Source: Halalkalirubrum salinum
GTDB lineage: Archaea > Halobacteriota > Halobacteria > Halobacteriales > Haloferacaceae
Direction of reading: 5' to 3'
Assembly: GCF_005543295.1 (NCBI RefSeq)
Contig: NZ_SRSG01000029.1
Coordinates: forward strand, 1-55,842
DNA length: 55,842 nucleotides
Below the pieces are notes generated by a model. That model worked only from the letters and a program-made list of their open reading frames with translations, had not been told where the DNA came from and made no database searches. How positions within the stretch are numbered: position 1 is the stretch's first letter; each line of letters opens with the position of its first letter. The position numbers and the translations under genes were made by a program. Of this stretch, positions 7,895 through 17,251 are shown piece by piece.

Positions 7895-10576
7895 TCAGTC
7901 GTCTGCGGACTGCAGCGCCGACAGCGCGGGTGCGGGCTCTCGGCGTACCGTCGATCGGTTCGTCGTGGGATCCTTCTCGACGGTGACCAGATCGTCCGCT
8001 GCAGCGATCAGCTCGTCATCGTGGCTCACGATGAGGATCTGGCTGACCCCGAACCCGCGCATTTCGGCAACCAGATCCACCAGCCGCGAGACGTGACCCG
8101 TATCCAAGAAGACGGTCGGCTCGTCGAGAATCAGTGGGGGCGTCGGAGCCGCGCCGTCGATCCCCTCCGCGAGCAGCCGGTAGATGGCACAGCGGAGACT
8201 GAGGTTGAAAAGCGCGCGTTCGCCGCCCGAAAGCTGCTCGGGATCGAGGCGATCGCCGTCCTTTTGAAACACCGATAGCTCGTAGTCGCCGTCGAGTTCG
8301 ATGTGCGAGTAGGCGTCATTAGCGTAGACGAGCTCGAATATCTCGTTGAGCATCCGTTCGAGTGTGTCGACGTTCTGCTGTCGAAGGCTCGCTCGTAACT
8401 CGCCGTACAGCGACTCGATCGCCGTCGTCTCCTCAGTGAGTGAATTGAGTGCGTCGAGGCGGGCCGACAGTGCCTCCTGGCGATCCCTGAGTGATTCGAG
8501 CTGCTCGATGTCGGCTCTGATTGCGCCACGGGTATCTGTCAGATCGTCACGGCGCTCGGCCAGCGACTCCAGCTCAGCGGTCACCTGTTTGATATAGTCC
8601 ACTGCTTTCTGCTTTCGCTCGCGGGCCACCTCGATTGCCGCATCGTCGACCGAATCTTTCAATTCGTCGCGTTCGGTGCGGCGCGCTGTGAGCCACTCGC
8701 GGCGCTCGTCGTTTCTGGACTTGAGCGCTTCACGTTTCTCGTGGAGCCACTCTCTTTGCTCTTCGATCGCGGCTCGATCGTCGCGAAGAGACTCAACCCG
8801 ATCGATTCGATCGAGCTCGGCATCGATATTATCGAGCCGATCGCCGATCGCCTCGATTCGTTCGTCGGCCGCGGCAGCGTCCTCGCGTTTTTGTGTTGCG
8901 TCCGCAGCGATCGATTCGGCCTCCGATCGGCGCTCTTCGACCGTTTCGCGCTTCGTAGCCGCCTCGTCTTGGTTGTCACGTTGGGTCTCGCGCATCTCCT
9001 CAAGCCGTTCGTCGAGCAGTTCGACTGTCCTGTCGATCTCGTCGATCCGCGATTCGGCCTCGACGAGCGTTTCTGCGGTTTCGATCGTCTCTTCGGTTGT
9101 GGTGATCTGTTCTTCAAGCGATTCGCGCGCTTCGAGTTTGTTTTCGAGCTCTGCTCTGTCTTCCTCGATCCTGTCGACGTGCGGCGACTCCTCGACCGGC
9201 TGACCACACTCGGGACACTTGCCTGCCTCCCGCAGTGCCTCTGCTTCCTCGATATCCGATCGGAGCGCATCGATCGACGCATTCAGCTCCGCTCGTTCGG
9301 TTACAAGCTCCTGGCGAGTCGACTGCTGGGTTTCGAGATACGTCGACGCCTCGCCGTATGCCACTGGCGTTTCGTCGAAGCGCTCACGAAGCGTCTCTTG
9401 TTCGTCGATGAGCCCAGTGCGTTTTGCCTCACGCTCTTGGATCTGTTCGGCGAGCGCTTGGGCTTGCGATTCGAGCTGTTCCGCTTCGGTTTCCTGACGC
9501 TGGGCCTCCTTGCGCAGTCGTTCGGCCTTCTCTTCGAGCGCGTTAGCCTGATTTTCGAACGCTGTTTTCTCAACCGTTGCCTCCTCGCGATCGGATTCGC
9601 ACTCGGCTTTTTTGTCCTCTAAATCTGTCCGGTAGTTATTAATCGACGCTGGATCGGTCGCTTCGATGTCGAGCGATGCACAGATTTCGTCGATCTGGTC
9701 GTCTATCTCGCCGATTTGTTCGCGCGCCTCGACGATCTTCTCTTGGAGTGTCTCACGCTCGGCAGCGGTCTCGGCGATATCGGATTCAATTTCAGCGATC
9801 GATTCTTCGATCGATTCGAGCCGCTCGCGCTGTTCTTCGTACGCCGACAGCGTCGTGTCGGCCTCGTCTCTGGTCGATTCGGCCTCGCTGCGCTGTGTTT
9901 CGTAGTGTTCGATCCGTTTGTCAACGTCGTTGATCTTCGATTCGATCGCGTTGAGCCGGCTATACGGATCGTCGTTTTCTTTTGATTCGATCTGTTCTTC
10001 GACCGCTTCGAGCGCCCCTTCGGCATTCAAGCGCACGTCCTCAACGCCGAGTCGTGCCTGTCCAGCGCGGTTTCGGTACATTTCGAGGACACCAAGCTGG
10101 AGGAGGTCGTCGATCATTCGCTGGCGCTGTGCCGGCGTCGCATTGATCAGCTTGTTTACCTCTCCCTGTTGGACGTATGCGCAGTTGACGAACGCTTCTG
10201 CGTCCATGCGCAACAGTTCCGTCACAAACTCCCGCACGTCACGCGCGCCGTCGATCGACACGTCTGGCCCTTCGAGTACGCACGTTCGGGTGGAAACGCG
10301 ATCGCCCGATCGTTTCAACTCGCGTCGGATCTCGTACTCGTCGCCGTTGTGGACGAAGCCGAGTTCGATAGTCGACTCGTCCGCGCCGTTCGTCATCACG
10401 TCGTTGAGCGTCCCGTCGAGGGCCTTCGAGCCGTAGAGGGCGAAAAACACCGCTTCCAGAAGCGAAGACTTCCCGCTGCCGTTGACGCCGTGGATCACGG
10501 TCACGCCGTCGCGAAGTTTGATCGTCCCCTCTCCGTAGGGTTTGAAGTGCTCGACGAACAGGCGTGTCACTCTCAT
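7895..10576 (-). CDS. rad50: Rad50, DNA double-strand break repair ATPase
   Basis: An 893-residue SMC-like ATPase that works with Mre11 on DNA ends. The N-terminal Walker A is GVNGSGKSSLLE. Two very long coiled-coil arms (about residues 180-450 and 465-700) flank the zinc hook CPECGQP (Cys454 and Cys457), where two Rad50 molecules dimerise. The C-terminal half-ATPase carries the signature LSGGERALFNLSLR and Walker B PPLILDEPTVFLD. The start codon overlaps the mre11 stop (ATGA), so the two are translationally coupled. Length and domain order are normal for the family. Confidence 0.97.
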   Translation of the reverse strand: MRVTRLFVEHFKPYGEGTIKLRDGVTVIHGVNGSGKSSLLEAVFFALYGSKALDGTLNDVMTNGADESTIELGFVHNGDEYEIRRELKRSGDRVSTRTCVLEGPDVSIDGARDVREFVTELLRMDAEAFVNCAYVQQGEVNKLINATPAQRQRMIDDLLQLGVLEMYRNRAGQARLGVEDVRLNAEGALEAVEEQIESKENDDPYSRLNAIESKINDVDKRIEHYETQRSEAESTRDEADTTLSAYEEQRERLESIEESIAEIESDIAETAAERETLQEKIVEAREQIGEIDDQIDEICASLDIEATDPASINNYRTDLEDKKAECESDREEATVEKTAFENQANALEEKAERLRKEAQRQETEAEQLESQAQALAEQIQEREAKRTGLIDEQETLRERFDETPVAYGEASTYLETQQSTRQELVTERAELNASIDALRSDIEEAEALREAGKCPECGQPVEESPHVDRIEEDRAELENKLEARESLEEQITTTEETIETAETLVEAESRIDEIDRTVELLDERLEEMRETQRDNQDEAATKRETVEERRSEAESIAADATQKREDAAAADERIEAIGDRLDNIDAELDRIDRVESLRDDRAAIEEQREWLHEKREALKSRNDERREWLTARRTERDELKDSVDDAAIEVARERKQKAVDYIKQVTAELESLAERRDDLTDTRGAIRADIEQLESLRDRQEALSARLDALNSLTEETTAIESLYGELRASLRQQNVDTLERMLNEIFELVYANDAYSHIELDGDYELSVFQKDGDRLDPEQLSGGERALFNLSLRCAIYRLLAEGIDGAAPTPPLILDEPTVFLDTGHVSRLVDLVAEMRGFGVSQILIVSHDDELIAAADDLVTVEKDPTTNRSTVRREPAPALSALQSADD

Positions 10577-11949
10577 AGATATTCACCCATTGACGCCTGG
10601 CCGTCGACGTTTTGTTTCGGCGTTTCCCTGTCCCCACCTTGCTCCGGCTCTTCTGAAGTCGATTCTGCCGATGCCTCCGTCTCTCCAGTCGGACTCTTTA
10701 CTCCGGTTTCTGCGCCTGAGCTGTCCGTTGTCGTTGATTCTGGTTCGGCATTCGGTTTGGACTCCCGATCGTTATTCTCTGATTGAGATTCTTGATCGTC
10801 GGTTTTGGGTTGGGGCTCTTGGTCGTCGCCCACGACCGGTTCGAACGCTTCGAAGCCCTCCTCGAGCAGTTCACTCACGTGCTGTTTCGTCCGCTCACGG
10901 ATGTTTGTATCCGCGATCGTTTCTGTCCGGACAAGTTCGTCGATCGCCTCGCCAGCGGTCGACAGCCCCATGTCTGCGATCGCTTCGTCGACCGCCGCAT
11001 CGGGATCAGCGAACTCGACGCCGAGGTCGGCGGCTGCGTTTGCCCCCTTGTTTCTGTCATCGCTCACGCGCGCGACCAGGGCGCCGCGATCGATCGCCTC
11101 CGCCTCAATTTCAGCAGGGGTGACTGGCTCTCCCTCACCGGTGAGTTTGACGATGACCACCGCGTCGGTGGCGTCGTGTTGTCGGAGCCGTTCGCGGACG
11201 ACCGCCGGCCCCTCGCATTCGCCAAGCTCGACGTCAATGAAGACGAACGGCCGAGTGTCGATCGACCGGCGACGGATGTCGATCCGATCGCCGAACTCAA
11301 TGAGGTTGTACCCTCGAGGATCGCGTTCGCTCGCGCTCGCGCGCTCGGTCGATCCACAGTACGTTACCCACGTGTCGTCGACCGTCTCGACGCCGGGTGC
11401 GTGGTTGTCTCCGAGCAGGACCGCGTCGAACGGCACGGTCGAAGCCTCCAGGACGTGTTCAGTGTTCCAGTTGGCGTGTGCAAACGGCGTGAACAGGCCA
11501 TGGCTCACGAGTACGTCGTGTGCCGCGCCGCTCGGATCGAACTGGTAAGTAAGTTCGTCGCGGCGCGATTCGGGGACGTGATCGAGGCCGTAGAACGCAA
11601 CCTCCCCAAGTTCGATCGGTTCGGCCCCCAGACGGGTCGCAAGTCCCAGCCGCTCGAAGAGATCGAGCCACTGCCCGCTGCGGGTCGATTCGTGGTTACC
11701 GACTACTGCGAGAAACGGGATTCCCGCGTCGTCGAGCCGTCGAAGGATCGACAGGGTCCCCAGCAGGTCGTGCAGTTCTGGGCGACGATCGTGAAACAAA
11801 TCGCCCGCGTGAATCACCGCGTCGACGCCGTCGTCGATTGCATCGTCGATCACCGCTTCGAAGGCGTCGAGGAAGTCCTGTCGTCGCTCCGGCGAGTGGT
11901 ACTGCCGATACCCAATGTGGGTGTCGCCGGTGTGAATCACCCGTGTCAT
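10573..11949 (-). CDS. mre11: Mre11, DNA repair nuclease
   Basis: 458 residues. The N-terminal calcineurin-type phosphoesterase domain shows the metal-binding motifs GDTHIGY, HAGDLFHD and GNHEST, followed by the histidines of SHGLF and GDNHAPG. A capping region runs to about residue 350. The last 80 residues are a low-complexity Gln/Glu/Ser/Thr-rich tail ending in GEYL, probably disordered. It is the first gene of the mre11-rad50 pair and forms the end-processing complex with Rad50. The start MTRVIHTGDTH fits the family exactly. Confidence 0.96.
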   Translation of the reverse strand: MTRVIHTGDTHIGYRQYHSPERRQDFLDAFEAVIDDAIDDGVDAVIHAGDLFHDRRPELHDLLGTLSILRRLDDAGIPFLAVVGNHESTRSGQWLDLFERLGLATRLGAEPIELGEVAFYGLDHVPESRRDELTYQFDPSGAAHDVLVSHGLFTPFAHANWNTEHVLEASTVPFDAVLLGDNHAPGVETVDDTWVTYCGSTERASASERDPRGYNLIEFGDRIDIRRRSIDTRPFVFIDVELGECEGPAVVRERLRQHDATDAVVIVKLTGEGEPVTPAEIEAEAIDRGALVARVSDDRNKGANAAADLGVEFADPDAAVDEAIADMGLSTAGEAIDELVRTETIADTNIRERTKQHVSELLEEGFEAFEPVVGDDQEPQPKTDDQESQSENNDRESKPNAEPESTTTDSSGAETGVKSPTGETEASAESTSEEPEQGGDRETPKQNVDGQASMGEYL

Positions 11950-12059
11950 CTATCTCCGCTTTGTCCGTCGGGACTCATAGGCGTTCCGCGAGTGCGGCGG
12001 AAGTGAAACGCGGCTGATCGACCGTCTCGCCGGCCGATCCCAAGAGCGTACTTGCACGA

Positions 12060-12299
12060 TTAGCGCGATCGCGATCGAAGTTCATCGAACAAGCCCTGGC
12101 CGTGTTCTGCGAGGCTGTCTTTGCCCGCTGCATCCGCGGTGTCGATCGCCTGCGCGAGCCGATCGAGAAACGCCTCGCTCGGGGCATCTTCGGTTTCTTC
12201 AGCGAGACGATCCGCTTCGCGGATGATGGTTTCGTACGGCGCAGCGGCGATTGCCGTTTTTGTTCGGAACGCGTTGAGAACGAGTTCGATCAATCGCAT
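12060..12299 (-). CDS. Uncharacterised small protein upstream of mre11
   Basis: 79 residues from the ATG giving MRLIELVLNAFRTK. A TTG six codons further upstream is an alternative start. The sequence is predicted mostly helical and acidic (READRLAEETEDAPSEAFLD) and ends in Arg-rich ELRSRSR. It has no membrane segment or metal motif, and I do not recognise the family. It precedes mre11 on the same strand, with 110 non-coding bases between, so it may share its transcript. The 12300-12423 stretch upstream holds nothing recognisable. Confidence 0.5.
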   Translation of the reverse strand: MRLIELVLNAFRTKTAIAAAPYETIIREADRLAEETEDAPSEAFLDRLAQAIDTADAAGKDSLAEHGQGLFDELRSRSR

Positions 12300-12423
12300 A
12301 CGCTGTTTGGGTCTCAATCAGGTGTAAAGTGCCGCCGTGGCGGACACTATGCAACCAGTCTTGAGTGGACGGAGGGCCGACCAGAGCGGAGTGATCCTGA
12401 CGAAGTGTACGTGAGCAGACGTA

Positions 12424-12684
12424 CTAAATCGCGAGCGTGTAGAGCCGCTTTCGCGCGTCAGAAAACGAGAATCGCGAGTCGACGACGTTCTCCTCTTCGA
12501 GACGGGTCAGCGCGTACCGAACTGTCCGTGCCGGAAGAAGGGTTTCTTCGGCCAACTGACTCTGGGTTAGCGTGTCGTTGTAGTCCAATACCTTTGCGAC
12601 GAGCTTTGCACTCGGTGGCAACTCACGAACTGATTCCCAGCGATCGCTCGATTCCTCGGCTGGTACGGTCTTGGTGGCACTCAT
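12424..12684 (-). CDS. Small winged helix-turn-helix (MarR-like) protein
   Basis: 86 residues. After an acidic N-terminus, the segment LPPSAKLVAKVLDYNDTLTQ plus SQLAEETLLPARTVRYALTR forms a clear winged helix-turn-helix, with recognition helix ARTVRYALTRLEEENVV and wing DSRFSFSDARKRLYTL. Such a small HTH protein divergent from pan is conserved in haloarchaea. The 138-base gap to pan would hold both promoters, so it may regulate pan or itself. That is inference from context only. Confidence 0.8.
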   Translation of the reverse strand: MSATKTVPAEESSDRWESVRELPPSAKLVAKVLDYNDTLTQSQLAEETLLPARTVRYALTRLEEENVVDSRFSFSDARKRLYTLAI

Positions 12685-12822
12685 TTCGTATCCATACTAG
12701 TGCGATGCTGTGTAATAATAGTTGCTATAGCATTTGATTACTATCGGTCATTCCATTTTCGAGTATCCCGAAATAAGGCGGTGACCCGAAACCTCTTATT
12801 TCTCTCCGCCGTATAAAACGCA

Positions 12823-14037
12823 ATGACAGACACGGTGGACGAAGTCGATCTCCCGTACGATGAGGAGACGATGTCCCAACAAGAACAAATCGACGCCCTC
12901 CAGGAGCGGCTGTCAGTCCTTGAGTCCCAAAACGAGGAAATGCGCGACAAGCTGCTTGACGCAAATGCGGAGAACAACAAGTACCAACAGAAGCTCGAGC
13001 GGTTGACCCACGAGAACAAAAAGCTCAAGCAGTCGCCGCTTTTTGTCGCAACGGTCCAAGAGATGACTGGCGACGGCGTCGTCATCAAACAGCACGGCAA
13101 CAACCAGGAAGCGCTGACGGAAGTCACAGACGAGATGCGCGAGGAACTCGAGCCCGACGCTCGCGTCGCGGTCAACAACTCGCTCTCGATCGTCAAGCGC
13201 CTCGACAACGAAACCGATGTCCGCGCTCGCGTGATGCAGGTCGATCACTCTCCGGACGTGACGTACAACGACATCGGCGGGCTCGACGAGCAGATGACAG
13301 AGGTCAGAGAGACTGTCGAGATGCCGCTGAAGCACCCCGAGATGTTCGAGCAGGTCGGGATCAAGCCCCCGTCAGGTGTTCTGCTGTACGGGCCGCCGGG
13401 AACCGGTAAGACGATGCTCGCAAAGGCCGTCGCGAACCAGACCGACGCCTCGTTCATCAAGATGGCCGGCTCCGAACTCGTCCACAAGTTCATCGGCGAA
13501 GGCGCAAAGCTCGTCCGTGACCTCTTCGAGGTCGCCCGCGAGAACGAGCCGGCCGTGTTGTTCATCGACGAGATCGACGCGATCGCCTCGAAGCGGACTG
13601 ACTCGAAGACTTCTGGAGACGCCGAGGTCCAGCGGACGATGATGCAACTCCTTTCGGAGATGGACGGATTCGAGGATCGCGGCGAGGTTCGGATCATCGC
13701 CGCGACTAACCGCTTCGATATGCTCGACGAGGCGATCCTCCGGCCCGGCCGGTTCGATCGGCTCATCGAGGTGCCAAAGCCTGACGCCGAGGGCCGCGAG
13801 CTCATCTTCCAGATCCACACCCGGAACATGAATGTCGCCGAAGATGTCGACTTCGTCGAACTCGCCGAACTCGTCCACGACGCCTCTGGGGCGGATATCA
13901 AGGCGATCTGTACGGAGGCGGGGATGTTCGCGATCCGCGACGACCGGACCGAGATCTACATGGGTGACTTCATCGACGCGTGGGAGAAGGTCAATATCGA
14001 AGACGAGGACACGGGCGACTCGTTGGCGTTCGCCTGA
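12823..14037 (+). CDS. pan: PAN, proteasome-activating nucleotidase
   Basis: 404 residues. The protein is a hexameric AAA+ ATPase that unfolds substrates and feeds them to the 20S proteasome. An N-terminal coiled coil spans about residues 15-70, followed by an OB domain. The AAA+ module has Walker A GPPGTGKTML, Walker B VLFIDEIDAIAS, the SRH region IAATNRFDMLDEAILRPGRF and a helical lid. The C-terminus is LAFA, so the HbYX tail that docks to the proteasome has Phe where Tyr is canonical. A TATA-like box (CTCTTATTTC) lies about 25 bases upstream of the start. Confidence 0.96.
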   Translation: MTDTVDEVDLPYDEETMSQQEQIDALQERLSVLESQNEEMRDKLLDANAENNKYQQKLERLTHENKKLKQSPLFVATVQEMTGDGVVIKQHGNNQEALTEVTDEMREELEPDARVAVNNSLSIVKRLDNETDVRARVMQVDHSPDVTYNDIGGLDEQMTEVRETVEMPLKHPEMFEQVGIKPPSGVLLYGPPGTGKTMLAKAVANQTDASFIKMAGSELVHKFIGEGAKLVRDLFEVARENEPAVLFIDEIDAIASKRTDSKTSGDAEVQRTMMQLLSEMDGFEDRGEVRIIAATNRFDMLDEAILRPGRFDRLIEVPKPDAEGRELIFQIHTRNMNVAEDVDFVELAELVHDASGADIKAICTEAGMFAIRDDRTEIYMGDFIDAWEKVNIEDEDTGDSLAFA

Positions 14038-14103
14038 TCTGCGGGAGAAATCCCAATTGAGCAGTTGGCTGTTTTATACCGATCGCTACACATCCTCTGA
14101 TCG

Positions 14104-14235
14104 CTACAGCGCGAGGAACACGGCGTACGGAATCATAAACAGCGCGACGAAAATAATCGCTAAAAGCAGCGTGTAGCCGACTGCAACACTCCCGATCGCG
14201 TACCACGAGCCGTGATCGAATTCCGAGATATTCAT
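14104..14235 (-). CDS. Tiny one-helix membrane protein
   Basis: A 43-residue frame starting MNISEFDHGSWYAIGSVAVG, with one long hydrophobic helix (about residues 13-41, rich in Leu, Ile, Phe and Val) and almost nothing after it. The frame is intact, has an ATG, and is the only coding potential between pan and nth. Small one-helix proteins of this shape are common beside haloarchaeal genes. No function is known. It is convergent with pan and divergent from nth. Confidence 0.6.
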   Translation of the reverse strand: MNISEFDHGSWYAIGSVAVGYTLLLAIIFVALFMIPYAVFLAL

Positions 14236-14346
14236 GTACTACTGACGTGCAGCGATCGTCATAGCCTTTGCCCCGACTGTTGTCTACCGGCCGGAAGTCT
14301 GTTCGGGGATCGAACCATTCAATCTTCCGTGGGCAAAGTACGCGGT

Positions 14347-15030
14347 ATGGGAACGCCGCTTTCGCCCCGCGAAGACCAGACGCTCGAAGTTATTGATCGA
14401 CTCTACGACGCGTATCCGGATACCACGATCTCACTGAACTTCTCCACCCGTCTTGAGTTGCTCATTGCGGTCATGCTTTCTGCACAGTGTACTGACGAGC
14501 GGGTCAACAGCGTTACTGCGGATCTCTTCGAGACGTACACCTCTGCGGAGGAGTTCGCGAACGCAGACCAAGACGAGTTGGCGGAGGCAATCTCGTCTAT
14601 TACGTACTTCAATAACAAAGCGAAGTACATCCGATCGGCCTGCACAGACATCGTCGAGATACACGACGGCGAGGTCCCCGACACGATGGACGAACTGACC
14701 GACCTTGCTGGTGTTGGCCGCAAGACGGCGAACGTTGTGCTCCAGCACGGCCATGAGATTGTCGAAGGAATCGTCGTTGACACACACGTTCAACGAATCA
14801 CTCGGCGGCTCGGACTCACCACCGAGGAGTATCCGGGCCCGATCGAGGCCGATCTGATGTCGATCGTTCCTGAGGAGGACTGGAAAGACTTCACTCACCT
14901 GATGATCAGCCACGGCCGCGAGACGTGTACGGCGATCAGCCCTGACTGCGGTGACTGTGTGCTCGAAGATATCTGTCCGTCCTCGAAGGACGACAACGAG
15001 GTCGACCTGGCCAGCGGCGATCCATGGTGA
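14347..15030 (+). CDS. nth: Endonuclease III, base excision repair glycosylase/AP lyase
   Basis: 227 residues from MGTPLSPRED; the frame is open 45 codons further upstream but that extension has no family resemblance. The HhH-GPD fold is clear: hairpin LAGVGRKTANVVL with the catalytic Lys in GRKTA, and the catalytic Asp in VDTHVQR. The [4Fe-4S] cluster loop is C-X6-C-X2-C-X5-C (from CTAISPD to LEDIC). It removes oxidised pyrimidines and cleaves at abasic sites. The cluster ties it functionally to the suf genes at the other end of the window, though that is general biology. Confidence 0.95.
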   Translation: MGTPLSPREDQTLEVIDRLYDAYPDTTISLNFSTRLELLIAVMLSAQCTDERVNSVTADLFETYTSAEEFANADQDELAEAISSITYFNNKAKYIRSACTDIVEIHDGEVPDTMDELTDLAGVGRKTANVVLQHGHEIVEGIVVDTHVQRITRRLGLTTEEYPGPIEADLMSIVPEEDWKDFTHLMISHGRETCTAISPDCGDCVLEDICPSSKDDNEVDLASGDPW

Positions 15031-15074
15031 AATCGTGGTGAGACTGGCACGCCTGACCGCGTCGTGCTCGCCTC

Positions 15075-15563
15075 TCAGAAGTACTGTGTGAGATACCGAA
15101 TGCCGTAGCGCACGACGCCCGTGGTCCACGCGAGGAGCCAAAAGATTACGTAGCCGAACACGCCGACCCGGATCCGCTTGCGCCAGTGGCTCATCTTTTC
15201 GTGGAGCTCGTCGATATCCACGTCCGGATCGGGATCGTGGTACATATCGGCCTCGCGCTTGGCCTGAAAGACCCGCACGATTCCGGTTAGACCAAACAAC
15301 AACATTGCGTACGCCTGCAGCCCTAATACCGCGTGAAGTGCGCTGATCCCATTGAGTTGCACGAAGAGCCGCGGGATCATCCACGTGACCATCGGCACTG
15401 TCGTCAGCGTGAGCCCGACAAAAATATACTTGAGGTGATGCGTGAGCACCCCCCACGTGACGGTTTCGGCGTCGATCATAATCCACGCGCCCTTGAGATA
15501 GAACGGAAGGCTGCACGTCACGAGGATCCCCACGATCGTCGCGATCGCCGCGTCGCTTACCAT
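15075..15563 (-). CDS. Four-helix membrane protein, DUF7321-like
   Basis: 162 residues from MVSDAAIATIVGILVTCSLP. Four hydrophobic helices are visible: about 7-25, 43-62, 75-95 and 132-150. Histidines lie in LTHHLKY and LHAVLG, positions that could bind haem as in b-type membrane cytochromes, but this is not demonstrated. The family is conserved beside the halocyanin/cytochrome b cluster of haloarchaea (DUF7321, from memory). It is divergently oriented from that operon, with a 105-base shared promoter region. Confidence 0.75.
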   Translation of the reverse strand: MVSDAAIATIVGILVTCSLPFYLKGAWIMIDAETVTWGVLTHHLKYIFVGLTLTTVPMVTWMIPRLFVQLNGISALHAVLGLQAYAMLLFGLTGIVRVFQAKREADMYHDPDPDVDIDELHEKMSHWRKRIRVGVFGYVIFWLLAWTTGVVRYGIRYLTQYF

Positions 15564-15668
15564 TACGCGATGGTAGGGTTGGCGCAGTCCTAAATGATCC
15601 GAATCTGCTGGAGATTCGACGCACGACAATCGTCACGCTAACGAGTACGCAGTGCGAAGAGTACAGTT

Positions 15669-16535
15669 ATGAGCGAGGCCTCGGACGACCGGACTGACGA
15701 TGCGTCCACAGCCGCCGACGGTGACGGTGAAACACGATCGCCGCCGACTGACCGCGAAGATGGACCCACAGACGACGAGTCCGAGCCATCCCCCGCCGAC
15801 GATCTCGAAGCGCTCCGCCGGGAGGTCGATGAAAAGTACGACTTTGACGACTTCAGGCCGGCTGACATGGCCAAGATGACCGCTGAGGAGTGGGACGTGG
15901 CGTTCGACCCTGACACCTGGATTACCGGGATTGAACTGCTGGATCGGGTCGAACAGGACCTCAAATCCCGCATCGCTACCCGTGAAGTGTTTGCCGTACT
16001 GGAGCGACTCAGCGACGAGGAGGGCCCGCGGCTCCTCGCGTACTCCGACGAGGGATACGCCACGGTTTACCCTGACGGCAGCGTTGAGGGCCGAGGAACC
16101 GTCCTGCGCGACGTGAAGCCGACGGTTGCACTCTGTTCAATGGAGGAGTACACCCCACAGGAGCCACCCGAGCGCTACGAGCTCCCAAGTCCTGAGGAGG
16201 TCACAGAACAGAGCGGCGAACTCGGCAACCTCATGTTGCAGATTATCGCTGCTGGACAGATCCTCGCGGGACTCGCCGCGATCGTCGCTTGGGCCCTGCC
16301 AGGATTCATCGATCGAGGCAACCTCGTCGTCCTGTTGCTTGCAGGTGTATTCATCGCGATCGGGCTGTTTTTGTTCATGACTGTTGCGAACGCACGGCTC
16401 TCAGATCGCTTCCGTTCTGAGCAGTATCGAAACCGGCTCCGTGCGGTACAGCTTGAGGGTGGTGAGCGTCCCGAGATGTTGCCGTCCCAAGAGCCAGACA
16501 GCACCGAAGGAAATGAGCCGATTTCACGCGACTGA
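15669..16535 (+). CDS. Membrane protein of the cytochrome bc locus, DUF7319-like
   Basis: 288 residues. The first 50 are low-complexity and acidic. A soluble domain (about 50-175) contains FDDFRPADMAKMTAEEWDVA and a beta-rich part YATVYPDGSVEGRG. Two transmembrane helices at about 195-217 and 222-242 form a hairpin, and the tail is acidic. The family accompanies haloarchaeal cytochrome b genes (DUF7319, from memory) and may help assemble or cap the complex. It is 74 bases upstream of the halocyanin gene on the same strand. Confidence 0.75.
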   Translation: MSEASDDRTDDASTAADGDGETRSPPTDREDGPTDDESEPSPADDLEALRREVDEKYDFDDFRPADMAKMTAEEWDVAFDPDTWITGIELLDRVEQDLKSRIATREVFAVLERLSDEEGPRLLAYSDEGYATVYPDGSVEGRGTVLRDVKPTVALCSMEEYTPQEPPERYELPSPEEVTEQSGELGNLMLQIIAAGQILAGLAAIVAWALPGFIDRGNLVVLLLAGVFIAIGLFLFMTVANARLSDRFRSEQYRNRLRAVQLEGGERPEMLPSQEPDSTEGNEPISRD

Positions 16536-16572
16536 ACCGCCGTACTCGATGGTCTCCGATCGACCGTAGTCG

Positions 16573-16580
16573 GTGGGTTT
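16573..16580 (+). promoter_or_regulatory. TATA-like box before the halocyanin-cytochrome b operon
   Basis: GGGTTTAAGC around this position lies about 30-35 bases before the ATG at 16610. It suggests the halocyanin and following genes can be transcribed separately from the DUF7319-like gene. Confidence 0.4.
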
Positions 16581-16609
16581 AAGCACGTCCCATCCTGACC
16601 AGTAGCTGT

Positions 16610-17251
16610 ATGAAACGGCGGGACTTTATGCGCACAGCCGGTGGGTCAGCCGCCGCCGCAACGGCCGTCACGGCCGCGAGCGGGACGGCCGCCGCTCAGG
16701 AGGAAGAGCCCGACTGGGGTAGTTGGTTTGGCGATACAAATACTGGGTCCTACGAGGACGCCCGCGGATCCGACGAGGTTACTGTGGAGGTCGGTGCAGG
16801 CAGCGATGGCCTCTCGTTCGACGCGACCGGCGTCTGGGTCGATCCGGGAACGACGATTATTTTCGAGTGGACCGGAGAGGGCGGTGGCCACAACGTTGTT
16901 GCTCAAGATGGGCCGGCGGAGGGTGACCTCGACAGCGGCGACGCGATCGACGAAGAAGGCCACACCTACGAGTTCGAAGCGACCGAAGACCACGAAGGTA
17001 TCACGCAGTACGTCTGTGTGCCCCACGAGGGTCTCGGAATGATCGGCGGTGTGGCAGTCGGCGAGGTCGAAACAGTTGAGGCCGGCGGAGAAGGCGGTGG
17101 TGCGTGGCCAGAAGAAATCGGTGAAGTTGGTGTTCCGCTCCAGAAACACTGGCTCGGCGTGATTACCCTACTCGGGCTCGTAATGAGTTTTGTGTTCACA
17201 TTTTTCGTGCTCAAATACGGTGAGTCGCCGAACACCGGGAGGGGGCAATAA
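16610..17251 (+). CDS. Halocyanin-like blue copper protein, C-terminally anchored
   Basis: 213 residues. A Tat signal (RRDFMR then an Ala-rich stretch ending about residue 30) sends it out folded. The plastocyanin-type domain has the type I copper ligands His94 (GGGHNVV), Cys136 and His139 (YVCVPHE) and Met144. A Gly/Glu-rich linker leads to a transmembrane helix at about 182-202. It is the first gene of a tight cluster with cytochrome b6- and subunit IV-like proteins. It is therefore likely to pass electrons on the outer face of that complex. Its copper domain is very similar to the protein encoded at 52880-53512. Confidence 0.92.
   Translation: MKRRDFMRTAGGSAAAATAVTAASGTAAAQEEEPDWGSWFGDTNTGSYEDARGSDEVTVEVGAGSDGLSFDATGVWVDPGTTIIFEWTGEGGGHNVVAQDGPAEGDLDSGDAIDEEGHTYEFEATEDHEGITQYVCVPHEGLGMIGGVAVGEVETVEAGGEGGGAWPEEIGEVGVPLQKHWLGVITLLGLVMSFVFTFFVLKYGESPNTGRGQ

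Noticed and set aside
10783-12006. 407-residue plus-strand frame over mre11
   Set aside because: Antisense shadow of a clear Mre11 coding sequence.
11975-12187. 70-residue minus-strand frame between mre11 and the small upstream protein
   Set aside because: Overlaps the better supported 79-residue frame and is Arg/Ser-rich without halophilic bias.
14431-15636. 401-residue minus-strand frame over nth and the DUF7321-like gene
   Set aside because: Overlaps both real genes out of frame; Arg-rich composition and no domain.
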